DNA from: a virus
Length of the DNA: 37,021 nucleotides
Strand: one strand, 5' to 3'
IMG/VR virus record: IMGVR_UViG_3300025131_000170
Span: 1 to 37,021 of that record
The notes below the pieces were generated by a model. The model saw only the letters and a program-made list of their open reading frames with translations. It was not told the origin of the DNA and made no database searches. How positions within the stretch are numbered: position 1 is the stretch's first letter; each line of letters opens with the position of its first letter. The position numbers and the translations under genes were made by a program. Positions 1 to 8,148 of this stretch are shown in pieces.

Positions 1-81
1 CTTGCTGCAATCGACGGTTGCACATGTGGTGATGCTCGTAGCCAACATTACAAGCATAACACATTTCAGCAGAGTTTTCAT
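1..81 (-). CDS. 5' part of a small exported protein or lipoprotein (cut by window edge)
   Basis: An open frame begins with ATG at 81-79, two bases after the TAG stop of the resolvase gene, and stays open to base 1 (27 codons). The visible residues begin MKTLLKC, followed by a hydrophobic stretch (residues 8-17) and then ITTC ending at Cys20. This is the shape of a signal peptide, and Cys20 could be a lipidated cysteine, although Thr at -1 of the lipobox is unusual. No clear Shine-Dalgarno is present; the tight coupling to the upstream stop suggests translational re-initiation. Short phage lipoproteins include Rz1-type spanins and exclusion proteins, but nothing here picks one of these. A competing ATG at 64-62 opens a different frame without a signal peptide and is less convincing. 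The rest of the gene lies outside the window. Confidence 0.45.
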   Translation of the reverse strand, partial: MKTLLKCVMLVMLATSITTCATVDCSK

Positions 82-83
82 TA

Positions 84-626
84 CTAATAATTAGTTTGCT
101 TTTTCCGAAGTTCCACCCCTGCGCGTGCAATAATAATGGCATCTGCCATGTCGAATGAACCAGGCTTTGGGTTGCCCTGTTTTGTGTACTTTATTTTGAA
201 GGCTGGTTCATTTTCTAACAGATGTTCCAGCACAACTTGTTTCGCTTTCTTCCCCCGCTCTACCTTAATCCCACAAAGTTTTCTAGCAGAGGAGGCGCCG
301 ATATATTCGGGCGTGATATCGTAGGTTCTCTTAACGATGTAAGATACGATCCCATTAAATTTGGCGAGAGTTAAAATGGTTTTGGCCGATGAAAATCCAG
401 GTCGGAAGGCCTGCAGTGATTGTTCTATGTAAACTCTTTCAACGATAAACTTCTTTCTCACCTGAAGGTCTCGTAATTTATTCTCAATAAAAGATGCCTT
501 TGCCCAAAGGTCTGGGAAATACCTTTTGTTTCGCATATCCCAGGCTTCATACAAAAGTATCTCACCATTCTTGTCGACAACGGAGATACCCGTTATCGAC
601 GTGCTCACGTCTAATCCTAATATCAT
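84..626 (-). CDS. RuvC-like Holliday junction resolvase (RNase H fold)
   Basis: This 180-aa protein has the layout of RuvC-type resolvases, which cut branched DNA such as Holliday junctions, here probably to resolve replication or packaging intermediates. The first strand carries MILGLDVSTSITG with the catalytic Asp6. A second acidic residue, Glu68, sits in VYIEQS. The C-terminal acidic pair is Asp159 and Asp162 in FDMADAIIIA, as expected for the RNase H-fold metal site. The length matches bacterial RuvC (about 170-190 aa). It lies 8 bp downstream of the preceding structural gene and 2 bp before a small exported protein, so it appears to be the first non-structural gene after the tail block. 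The start is the only ATG before the nucleotide-binding-like first strand. The Shine-Dalgarno is weak (AAAGAA). Family assignment is fairly safe; the exact substrate is inferred. Confidence 0.8.
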   Translation of the reverse strand: MILGLDVSTSITGISVVDKNGEILLYEAWDMRNKRYFPDLWAKASFIENKLRDLQVRKKFIVERVYIEQSLQAFRPGFSSAKTILTLAKFNGIVSYIVKRTYDITPEYIGASSARKLCGIKVERGKKAKQVVLEHLLENEPAFKIKYTKQGNPKPGSFDMADAIIIARAGVELRKKQTNY

Positions 627-634
627 TTTATTCT

Positions 635-1855
635 TTATATGTCTAACTTCAACTTGAAAGTGTAATCTCTTTCTTGAGTTTTCTTAACGGGGGTTGCAAG
701 CTTTGCAACTGCTATTAGTTTTTTATCTTCGTCGTAAACTCCGATTTGAGAAATATACGTCTCTTTTTCAAAACTCGCTGTTGGCGCTATAAATGAGCTA
801 GAAACTATGTTCTTTATTGCGGTATTCGTTGGTTCGCCATATCCGGTGGACCCACTCGAAAAGAATATTCTGTTCAAATTGTATTCTGGATAAGTTGGGT
901 TATTTGAATGGTTTAGTTCGCCTCGCGGGGCATGTGCTAGCATTGTTATTGTTGGCACGTAGTCCAGGCCCTCGTATGACATCTCAAAACTGGATGAGAG
1001 TGCCACTATTGTTCCAGATATATTTTGAGCAAAGTAGGCCCAACGCGGTGAGTCTGGGACTGTTACGCCCCCGTAGTTTTCAGTGAACGGCGTTGCTGTG
1101 GAACCGTAGGGGGTGCCTGCCGCTGCTAAGTCCCAGCTACCTGTCAAGACCAAGAACCCCTCATTATAGAGAGCGACGCCCGCAATTGAGCCAGAGTAAT
1201 TACTCCCTGGAGGGCCCACTTGAATAAGCTCTCCGTTTCTTCTCGAATCTTGAAGTTGCCCGACCAATGTTCCAGAGACATAGAATTTCAAATCTATAGA
1301 ACCTTTCTTTATCGAAGAGCCGTACAAAATCGACGGAATTGACAGAAGCCCAAGTCTTTGGATCTGCTTATTCCCAGCAGAAGAGCTATATTGATAGGCG
1401 GGGCTTAGCTTAGAGTGAAAATTTAAAGTGTTCTTTAGGGCCTGTATGCGATTGCGGTATCCCCCATCTACAAGAGGATCCCACGTAACGGGAACAGCGT
1501 TTAAGAGTAGCTTTGAAACGCTGGCAGAAAGCGGGTAAATCGACGAGATTGTGGCGCCAAATTCGTAGTCCGCGTTAAAACTAGAAGTCGTTACAGTCTT
1601 GAACGAGGTTCTGTCGCTGGTCTTAACAACAAACGGGTGAATCAATTGGTTGGTGGAACGATCGACATTCAATTCATAAAGACTAACATACCCAGAACTA
1701 AGCATGTTAGGAACATATGCAGCATGAGAGCCGGATTCGTTTACTAAATTGTTTAAAACACGAACAGTGTTAAGATAGAAAAGGAAAGTCTGCTTAGGAT
1801 TTACTTTTACTCGATTATAGAAAAGATCATTAGGCTTAAATTTATAAAAGGGCAT
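635..1855 (-). CDS. Phage structural protein, paralogue of the next gene (C-terminal module)
   Basis: This 406-aa protein is Ser/Thr/Gly/Tyr-rich and beta-strand-rich, as is common for phage virion appendage proteins. I do not recognise a named family. Its last 40 residues (IGVYDEDKKLIAVAKL, then a basic stretch and FKLKLDI at the end) match in pattern the last 40 residues of the upstream neighbour (VGLYSADNELLAVAKL ... RVRLDY). Both also carry an NPTY motif about 75-110 residues before the end (NHSNNPTYPEYN here). It has no signal peptide or membrane segment. It is the last of three smaller structural genes after the giant baseplate genes, separated from its neighbours by 13 and 8 bp. A role as a tail or baseplate component is inferred from location. 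It could equally be a head-decoration or fibre protein. Confidence 0.6.
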   Translation of the reverse strand: MPFYKFKPNDLFYNRVKVNPKQTFLFYLNTVRVLNNLVNESGSHAAYVPNMLSSGYVSLYELNVDRSTNQLIHPFVVKTSDRTSFKTVTTSSFNADYEFGATISSIYPLSASVSKLLLNAVPVTWDPLVDGGYRNRIQALKNTLNFHSKLSPAYQYSSSAGNKQIQRLGLLSIPSILYGSSIKKGSIDLKFYVSGTLVGQLQDSRRNGELIQVGPPGSNYSGSIAGVALYNEGFLVLTGSWDLAAAGTPYGSTATPFTENYGGVTVPDSPRWAYFAQNISGTIVALSSSFEMSYEGLDYVPTITMLAHAPRGELNHSNNPTYPEYNLNRIFFSSGSTGYGEPTNTAIKNIVSSSFIAPTASFEKETYISQIGVYDEDKKLIAVAKLATPVKKTQERDYTFKLKLDI

Positions 1856-1868
1856 ACTTGCATTTTAC

Positions 1869-2927
1869 CTAGTAGTCCAATCTGACCCTCAATGTCAATT
1901 CTTGATCGGGGCTCTTCTTCAGAGGTTCTGACAGTTTGGCGACCGCCAGGAGTTCATTGTCTGCCGAATAAAGACCAACAGTTGTGGGATAACTGATCGG
2001 TTGGTCGAGCTTTTGATCCTTAACCCGGATTTTACTAGCAGTGACATAAGTCGGGTTCGCACTATAATTAAATTCATTATGGTTTGCTCTACAGAAATAT
2101 ATGGTTGAGTTTAATTCGGTAGTGTTGTTGAAATTGTTATCATACCAACGGTTGCGGAAAGCCTCACAAGAGGAGGTGATTTGACTTCCGGTTATGCAGG
2201 CGTCGACATCAGTAAACCCTTTTGTAATGTTGGGTCCAAATCTGGTGGCGGCAGCGAACACTGAGGCAGTAACCACTGCCACGCCGGCCTGGTAATATAC
2301 TAGGCCGACGCCCGACGTACCATCCGGCTTGGGCGTCGCGGAACTGGTATATAGAATACCGTATTCGCCGGCTGGTGAGTTCGTTTTATATGCGCTAGCC
2401 GCTCCATAATCTCCGATGATTGCGTGGGTCGCCCTGGCTTTTATGGTACCGCCAACCAACATATTGAGAGTATACGATCCCTTCTTGACTTCGTCCTTGT
2501 TTAAGAGGCGAGCATAGTTGACAAAGAAAGCTTCATCAATCTTGTTGCCACCATCGGTAAAATCACCATTTTGGTCAAATCTTCTAACCGAACCAGTTTG
2601 ATCATATCCGGCCAAAACTTGAGCCATTTGATTGTAAATTTGAATCTTTTTAGAATTCTGTATGTTAGCTGATGCGGAGAGGTGAGACTTGTTAGAATAG
2701 CCTACGGTTAAATCAAAAATGTGATTAGCGGAAGAACTAAGATATGGATAATCATAAACGGACTCAAACATGCCATGGCTATATCTTTTAATATTTGTTT
2801 GTGTCTTGGAAGACTCAATATAGTAGGTACCCGACACTATCGTACCAGTCAAGGGAATAGCTTCGTGTAGTAATGTCCTTGTGTTCGTGGTGTCGTCGTT
2901 TAAAAAAGTTTTATATGTTGTTGCCAT
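1869..2927 (-). CDS. Phage structural protein with shared C-terminal module
   Basis: This 352-aa, beta-rich protein ends in a module also found at the end of the downstream 406-aa protein: VGLYSADNELLAVAKL followed by basic and acidic residues and a short strand RVRLDY. An NPTYV motif (NYSANPTYVTASKIR) lies about 60 residues before the end, in the same relative place as in the downstream protein. Full-length similarity between the two is not obvious by eye, so they probably share a C-terminal domain and carry different N-terminal parts. The start is well supported: AAGGA lies 8 bases before ATG at 2927. Five cysteines fall in the last third, including CITGS and SSCEAF. A virion role is inferred from the neighbourhood; the precise part is unknown. 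Confidence 0.6.
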   Translation of the reverse strand: MATTYKTFLNDDTTNTRTLLHEAIPLTGTIVSGTYYIESSKTQTNIKRYSHGMFESVYDYPYLSSSANHIFDLTVGYSNKSHLSASANIQNSKKIQIYNQMAQVLAGYDQTGSVRRFDQNGDFTDGGNKIDEAFFVNYARLLNKDEVKKGSYTLNMLVGGTIKARATHAIIGDYGAASAYKTNSPAGEYGILYTSSATPKPDGTSGVGLVYYQAGVAVVTASVFAAATRFGPNITKGFTDVDACITGSQITSSCEAFRNRWYDNNFNNTTELNSTIYFCRANHNEFNYSANPTYVTASKIRVKDQKLDQPISYPTTVGLYSADNELLAVAKLSEPLKKSPDQELTLRVRLDY

Positions 2928-2942
2928 TAGTTTAGTCCTTAA

Positions 2943-3875
2943 CTATTCCTTTCTAATAAAGCGGACGGGAATGTCAACTCGATATCCCGTTGTCAGTCCT
3001 GTTACTCGGACCTGCGTGTCAATGGTACTCACTGTTGCCGTTCCGCCGGCGGCCTTGGTAAAAGATTGACCCGTGCTCCCAAATTTGGTAAACAGAAAGT
3101 TACTAGTAGTCATATCTACGGATGAACCGATTCGAAACTTCAAAGACGTGCCGCGGGGGCCGCGAATCACTTGGGACGTTCCCTGTCCAACCCGAATTGT
3201 ATCTTCAATTGTCTTCACATATGTTGGATTCGTCCCTAGGCTGAGGCGGTAGTTGGCGATGTTGTCATCGTCAATAAAGGAGGGCGCAGCGAAGGCGCCG
3301 CCCAAGTTCGTGATTCTTCCAAACCTGTTGTCAATCTCAACAGAGTATTGTGTTTCCTTCAAATCAGCGTCCAAAGCTACTTCCGGGGAAATCTCAGAAG
3401 TGTCTAGGCCTTGGTCGCACTGTATGTGCGTCTGGTTAGGATCGTTAGGCGCCTGCCCAAACATCTCACCCTGGATCCCTATCCCCACATCTTCCACAGT
3501 CTCTTTGTTTGCGGCTACGATAAAGGAGCCTCTTGCCTGTGTCGCGGAATTATTACGGCCTGTCGTGGAGGCATTCTCTTCGTTGAGTTTGATAATTGGT
3601 AGAAACAATAAGTTTGTACGTGGAATTGTCAAAAGTCTCGAATTCATAGTGGAAGTGTTGTTTGTAAATGCTTCCAAAATAGGAGTTTGTAAAATCTCTA
3701 AGTCCTGCAGGCCGCTAGCGGCGGCCTTATTATACAGTCCATAATCGACTTCATCGTCCCCTAGGGCGAACTTGGCAATTCTAAAAGATCCATCGCCGCG
3801 GGCTAAGCGCAGGCGTCCGGTGTCTGTAAGTACTGCATCTAATATAATGTCGCCCGAGTTATCGAGGAAGGCCAT
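2943..3875 (-). CDS. Phage tail/baseplate structural protein with N-terminal LTxxGR...LARG motif
   Basis: This 310-aa protein begins with a compact motif (residues 9-47) that includes ILDAVLTDTGRLRLARG, then FRIAKFALGDDEVDYGLY. The same pattern opens the 338-aa protein at 11463-12479, so the two probably share an N-terminal fold. I recall this start as recurrent among structural proteins of large marine phages, but cannot confirm that here. The middle is mixed alpha/beta with a NPTYVKTIEDTI motif near residue 215. The C-terminal 60 residues are Ser/Thr/Gly-rich and look like a beta-sandwich or immunoglobulin-like domain. It follows the largest intergenic gap in the window (3876-3985) and has a good GGAG at 3884-3887, 8 bases before ATG, suggesting it can be expressed from its own start. 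No enzymatic residues are seen. Confidence 0.65.
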   Translation of the reverse strand: MAFLDNSGDIILDAVLTDTGRLRLARGDGSFRIAKFALGDDEVDYGLYNKAAASGLQDLEILQTPILEAFTNNTSTMNSRLLTIPRTNLLFLPIIKLNEENASTTGRNNSATQARGSFIVAANKETVEDVGIGIQGEMFGQAPNDPNQTHIQCDQGLDTSEISPEVALDADLKETQYSVEIDNRFGRITNLGGAFAAPSFIDDDNIANYRLSLGTNPTYVKTIEDTIRVGQGTSQVIRGPRGTSLKFRIGSSVDMTTSNFLFTKFGSTGQSFTKAAGGTATVSTIDTQVRVTGLTTGYRVDIPVRFIRKE

Positions 3876-3985
3876 GTGTATTTCTCCGTGTTATCAATTG
3901 TATAGAAAATTCTAAATTAATTAGTTAAAAAATTTCTTTTATTCCTTATAAATCAATCTTTTCAACCATTTAAAGTGTGCTGCAT
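3876..3985 (-). promoter_or_regulatory. AT-rich intergenic region with candidate promoter and RBS
   Basis: This is the longest gap in the window (110 bp), between the 1386-aa gene and the 310-aa gene. Read on the minus strand it is strongly AT-rich. It contains TATACAAT (complement of 3897-3904), preceded 18 bases upstream by TTAACT, a loose match to a sigma-70-type promoter. It also contains TTTATAAGGA, which only partly resembles a T4 late promoter (TATAAATA). The 11-mer ACTAATTAATT (complement of 3915-3925) recurs in the only other gap over 30 bp. GGAG at 3884-3887 is a good ribosome binding site for the gene starting at 3875. No convincing terminator hairpin followed by a T-run is visible. 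Promoter assignment is tentative. Confidence 0.4.
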
Positions 3986-6900
3986 CTAAATTCCTTCCCC
4001 GAAGTTACCACCGCCAGGGGAGGGATTCGGTAAGGGTTCGGGGTCCTGGGGAGTTCCGTTATCGTCCGCGGGTGCGCCGTCGCCAAGCCCGACCTGTATA
4101 TCGTCATAACTTCCACCAGCCGGTGCGAGATCCATAATCTGACCATATTGCTGAACTGGTTGGGCTCCTGGTGCATCGTTGTACAGGCTGTCGCCGGCGT
4201 TGTCCCTGATTTCCCCGGCGTACGCCTGGCCGCCGGCGGGGGGCGGGGGAGTCGGGCGGCGGCGCCACCTGGGTGCGGGCGGGGTCTCCGGTTCTTGAGG
4301 CAGGGGCGCTTCGAAACCAGGATCGCAACCCGAGTCTTGATTTATATCAGGCTCGGCTATTTGATTAACCTTAAAGTCAATGTTGATATCGATCTTCCTT
4401 CCCGTCTTTTTGGACATCAGCCTAAATTTGTACTTGCGGCCCCATGTAGATGGGGACGGTATTCCCAAATGAATCGTTTTGTTTTTAGCTGTTGCGGACG
4501 GTTCTCCTGACTCGTCCAATAACCCAGACCTTGGCATATTCACTAAAGATTGCGCAATGGCGGGAGCTAGCTTTAAATATCTTCTCACATTTTTAACGAG
4601 ATTTAAAGGAGTTTCTGGAAAATTATACACTTCAAACAGCATGAAGACAGCACTTCCGTCATTCACCAACTCGACCTGATATACGTCCGTCGGGTTTGAG
4701 GGCTGACCATGAGTATCCCTAATCCTGAATGTGTAGTAATATTTGCGATTAGGAATCAGAGCGTCTATCAAAGAAGCGGAACTGGCGAGCGGCTTTCCGT
4801 TCTCGTCAGTAAGCGAGGCAATGTGATGTAAGCCGCCCGCAAAATCAGCGTATGACTCGGGTGGTGTTTCAATCCTGTAAACTTCATAAGAGCTTGGAAA
4901 GTCGTCATTACCAAAAACAATCGGAATGTCAAGCGGTTCGAGAATGTTAGGATCCACGTCAATCCACTCGCTTAGATACTGGCTGCGAGTCAGGAACATA
5001 TGCGCGTCGATGTCCTCATTTTCAATGAACACGGGCGTTTGTGACCGGTGAGTGCTCGTTTGTTCGTTCATATTAATCAAGGCCTGATTGTCAATGGCTC
5101 GATATGGAACGATATCTATATCCGGAGAAGCTGGTGGCTTGTTGAAAATAGCAACGTCGGGTGCGTCGAAAATGGGTACCTGTATCAACTTCACTGACGG
5201 CAGGATATATGACAGGCACTTCACCTTTACCTGGAGTGTGCCCGCGGGATCTTTGTTTCCAAGAGAATCGAACGTAGCCACCTCGACGTCCATAGGGGGG
5301 GGAGGAGAATCAACTGCTCGGGCGTTGGGATCGGGAGTTCCGGGGGTCCTAGGGAAGGGGCGGTTTTCCGGTATCTTTTGAGCGGGTGGTAACGCCTGAA
5401 TCTGGTCAAGGGTTTGCTGGAAATTCTCCCGAATCTGGCGGAGGTCGTCATCCATATATTCCCATGCGCCGGCGTGCCAGATCGCGTTGACGGTGTAGTT
5501 GCCGCGAAGAAGCTTGGTGGGCCAGTCGGGGAGTTCTGGGGTTTGGTCCAAATAATTCATAATCGGGCCCCATGTGGACCGATCGTTGTTGAAAGATGTC
5601 TTGCGTAGAAATGCCGGGAAAGGGTGCGGGAGGCCTCCATGAGCCGGTAAATAATGGGACCGCGCAACCATGAGGGCCGAGTGATGGGTATTCAGATAAG
5701 TCTCCCATATAGCGATGTCCTCAGGCGACGGTTCGTCGAGCCAGCCGCCGCCCCACTTCGTGCCGCCCAGGGCGAGGACGATCGCGCCGCGGCTGGCGGG
5801 CGTCGACCACAAAAGTTCCGCAGCCTCAATCGCCCTAATTTGAGCGATGAGAGTCGATTCGGAGGGACGTGGCATACCCTCGACCGGCATGGAGTCGAGA
5901 CTTAAATCGCCCAGATGGGCTCTCACACCCTTGGGGGACAAATCGGCAGCGGTTGAGTCACCCTCCTCGGGAAGAGGGAAGCGGTGTTGCCACGCTATTC
6001 TCCAATCATCATCATACTCCCAACCAAGGTGCACCTCGTCCGGGTCGTCGTCGCGAGAAGGATTCCATGGCGGTGGCAAGCCGCAACGCTGCTGGTGCTC
6101 GACGCGGCTGACGCCAGTATCGCGATTCGCTACGTGCCACGGAAGACCGATGCAATCGGGATCGCCGCCGTGGGCCGGGGGCTCAGGTTCTGGCACGCCA
6201 AGAGCGAATCGGCCATACCTACTACCAATCACTAATTGGCCAGCATATATCCTATAATCATAAACGTTTAGGTCGTCAGCGTTGGAAAACTTTCCGTACA
6301 ATACTTGCGTATCAACGTATCTGAAAATATCCAAGTCTCCATCCGGAAGATTGTTTGGGACATAAAATTCTTGAACAAGCTGACCGTTCAACCTTTTTTC
6401 TATCCTGTAAAACACGGTCTCAGATCTTGCCAAGGAACCTCTCATCATATCCGAATAAGATCTCGTGGAGTTGTCACAAATCTCATTAAGTTTTTCACGA
6501 AACGTTTCTTTAAATAGCCGACGTCGTAGAAGCTTCTCCTCGTCATCGGCGCCGAAGAACGACAGGTTTGAGAGTTCGCCCCTATTGGCGCCCGGGGCGC
6601 CCAGCATGATCGCAAAGGGATCATCAAGAAGTTCCTGTTCTTCTGCTAAAAGCTCGCCGTCGTTGTCAATGCGGTTCCAGAATTCGTGAATATCAGTTGT
6701 TTTTAGCTCGGTGGGGTTCAAAACTGCATTTGTCGAAAACCAACCCAGGTCGCCGGCCGAGGCCGGATTGAGGAGGTGTGCGCCGTTGAAAGAGCGCGTA
6801 TAAGTATTATACGGTACAGGAGCACCGTACATGCTTTCTCTCATTATCAAACTAGAGAAGCTACTTTGTATAAAAAGATTGGCAAAATCTTTTCTCCCAT

Positions 6901-8146
6901 CAGTTTTAAATTGAATTTCATTAAACATGGGATAGGCTTCTTTCTGGTCATTTGCGAGTTTTATGAAATCCAACTGGTCCGGTGGGATTATAATTGAGAT
7001 AAAATTCCGGCCTGCTCTAAGGAAATTTCGCTCCGCGGTGGTGGCAGAACGCAGAGAATCCAGTGGTGCCAACCTATCAACCGCGGCGGTCCATTTACAA
7101 AAGTAGTTTTTTTGTGAGTAGGGGATGTGACCGGGGAGATTTTCATGATTGGGGCGAGGGCGCGCGCCTTGTATAAGGTTTCCGACAGTAACAAATTGTT
7201 TAAAATCCCTTTCCGGTTGTCCTATTAGAGAGAACCACTCATCAGGGGACTCCCCCTCCTCATTTGCAAGTTCAGATGTCAAGACATAAATGTTGGGGAT
7301 GACGCGCGTTTGGGCCGCTGGCTTCACAACAGACTCTAAAACCTGCTCGTAATCATGCAGCATATAGTTATACACAGGCTTAACCAAACCAAGGAAGTCT
7401 CCTTGTCTTAGCCGAGCCGCGGCCGATGACGCCTTCTCGGCTTTAGTTAATAAGAGCGGTACCTTAGTTGTGTGGTCCACAAATTCACGCAAGGGGGCAA
7501 GAGGGTCGCGGGTGGCGACGCCTAGGCCATATATGGCCGCCAATGCTCGCCTGAACTTGCTGTCTTGCGATATATTTGCGTCAGCGCCGATGGCCTCGAA
7601 GAAGGAGTAAAATTCTATTTCATTAAAGGTAATCCCATAAGCGGCGCCGTAAAGTTCTACGAATTCAGAGGCGTCGATCATCAAGTCAAAACGTTGGAAA
7701 GCGATGCCGAAGGCAACTTGAGGTTGAAGGTCGGAATGCATGGCGGCGGAGATGAGACCACGGCCGTCGGGTCCATAGAGGCCTAGCTCGCCGCGGGGGA
7801 CAAAGATGGGGTGGGTCCAGAAAAAATGATGGGCGCCGCCGTCGAGGGACGTAGGTCTAATTGGACCTTGGCCAAGGTCTTGGTTCGGAGTGAGAAAACT
7901 GGGTGGCCGATCCGGGACAGCGGATTCATCAAAATACGCAGGCCAGACAGCGCGTTGTTGATATCTTAGTCTGTCCACCGTGTTCATATCTGCACCATTA
8001 CCCCACGATTGGTCATTATCGAAAAGTGTAGTCGAGCCGACGGAGTCGACGTTGTCGTCGTTGTCGATCATCTGCTGGATCTCATCCTCCGTGAGGCCGG
8101 CGTAGGGGTCGCGTTGACCTCGTTCTGGATCGTCGTGGTTAGGCAT
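3986..8146 (-). CDS. Very large virion protein (1386 aa) with fibronectin-III-like domain and Pro-rich tail
   Basis: This 1386-aa protein has no family I can name. Residues 1-40 are acidic. Residues about 100-640 are mixed alpha/beta. Residues about 645-950 form a Trp/Pro/His-rich segment encoded by visibly more GC-rich DNA (about 5290-6215) than the flanks. Residues about 1075-1155 look like a fibronectin type III or similar beta-sandwich, with SSYEVYRIETPPESY and then IPNRKYYYTFRIRDTHG followed by a final strand YQVELV. The last 110 residues are Pro/Gly-rich (PETPPAPRWRRRPTPPPPAG) and probably disordered. GAGGGAG lies 9 bases before ATG at 8146, inside the end of the upstream gene, and the stop-to-start gap is 2 bp. 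A baseplate or tail-fibre attachment role is inferred from position among other giant structural genes. No signal peptide or catalytic motif is visible. Confidence 0.65.
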   Translation of the reverse strand: MPNHDDPERGQRDPYAGLTEDEIQQMIDNDDNVDSVGSTTLFDNDQSWGNGADMNTVDRLRYQQRAVWPAYFDESAVPDRPPSFLTPNQDLGQGPIRPTSLDGGAHHFFWTHPIFVPRGELGLYGPDGRGLISAAMHSDLQPQVAFGIAFQRFDLMIDASEFVELYGAAYGITFNEIEFYSFFEAIGADANISQDSKFRRALAAIYGLGVATRDPLAPLREFVDHTTKVPLLLTKAEKASSAAARLRQGDFLGLVKPVYNYMLHDYEQVLESVVKPAAQTRVIPNIYVLTSELANEEGESPDEWFSLIGQPERDFKQFVTVGNLIQGARPRPNHENLPGHIPYSQKNYFCKWTAAVDRLAPLDSLRSATTAERNFLRAGRNFISIIIPPDQLDFIKLANDQKEAYPMFNEIQFKTDGRKDFANLFIQSSFSSLIMRESMYGAPVPYNTYTRSFNGAHLLNPASAGDLGWFSTNAVLNPTELKTTDIHEFWNRIDNDGELLAEEQELLDDPFAIMLGAPGANRGELSNLSFFGADDEEKLLRRRLFKETFREKLNEICDNSTRSYSDMMRGSLARSETVFYRIEKRLNGQLVQEFYVPNNLPDGDLDIFRYVDTQVLYGKFSNADDLNVYDYRIYAGQLVIGSRYGRFALGVPEPEPPAHGGDPDCIGLPWHVANRDTGVSRVEHQQRCGLPPPWNPSRDDDPDEVHLGWEYDDDWRIAWQHRFPLPEEGDSTAADLSPKGVRAHLGDLSLDSMPVEGMPRPSESTLIAQIRAIEAAELLWSTPASRGAIVLALGGTKWGGGWLDEPSPEDIAIWETYLNTHHSALMVARSHYLPAHGGLPHPFPAFLRKTSFNNDRSTWGPIMNYLDQTPELPDWPTKLLRGNYTVNAIWHAGAWEYMDDDLRQIRENFQQTLDQIQALPPAQKIPENRPFPRTPGTPDPNARAVDSPPPPMDVEVATFDSLGNKDPAGTLQVKVKCLSYILPSVKLIQVPIFDAPDVAIFNKPPASPDIDIVPYRAIDNQALINMNEQTSTHRSQTPVFIENEDIDAHMFLTRSQYLSEWIDVDPNILEPLDIPIVFGNDDFPSSYEVYRIETPPESYADFAGGLHHIASLTDENGKPLASSASLIDALIPNRKYYYTFRIRDTHGQPSNPTDVYQVELVNDGSAVFMLFEVYNFPETPLNLVKNVRRYLKLAPAIAQSLVNMPRSGLLDESGEPSATAKNKTIHLGIPSPSTWGRKYKFRLMSKKTGRKIDINIDFKVNQIAEPDINQDSGCDPGFEAPLPQEPETPPAPRWRRRPTPPPPAGGQAYAGEIRDNAGDSLYNDAPGAQPVQQYGQIMDLAPAGGSYDDIQVGLGDGAPADDNGTPQDPEPLPNPSPGGGNFGEGI

Positions 8147-8148
8147 GA

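Noticed and set aside
1-64. Alternative frame from ATG 64 (Cys/His-rich start)
   Set aside because: It has several Cys and His residues, but the ATG 81 frame gives a coherent signal peptide and tighter coupling to the upstream stop.
3253-3744. Plus-strand open frame of 163 codons
   Set aside because: It lies antisense within the well-supported 310-aa structural gene, has no ribosome binding site or recognisable motif, and the window shows no other plus-strand genes.
3930-3985. Terminator after the 1386-aa gene
   Set aside because: The region is AT-rich with a T-run, but I cannot find a stem of more than four pairs before it.
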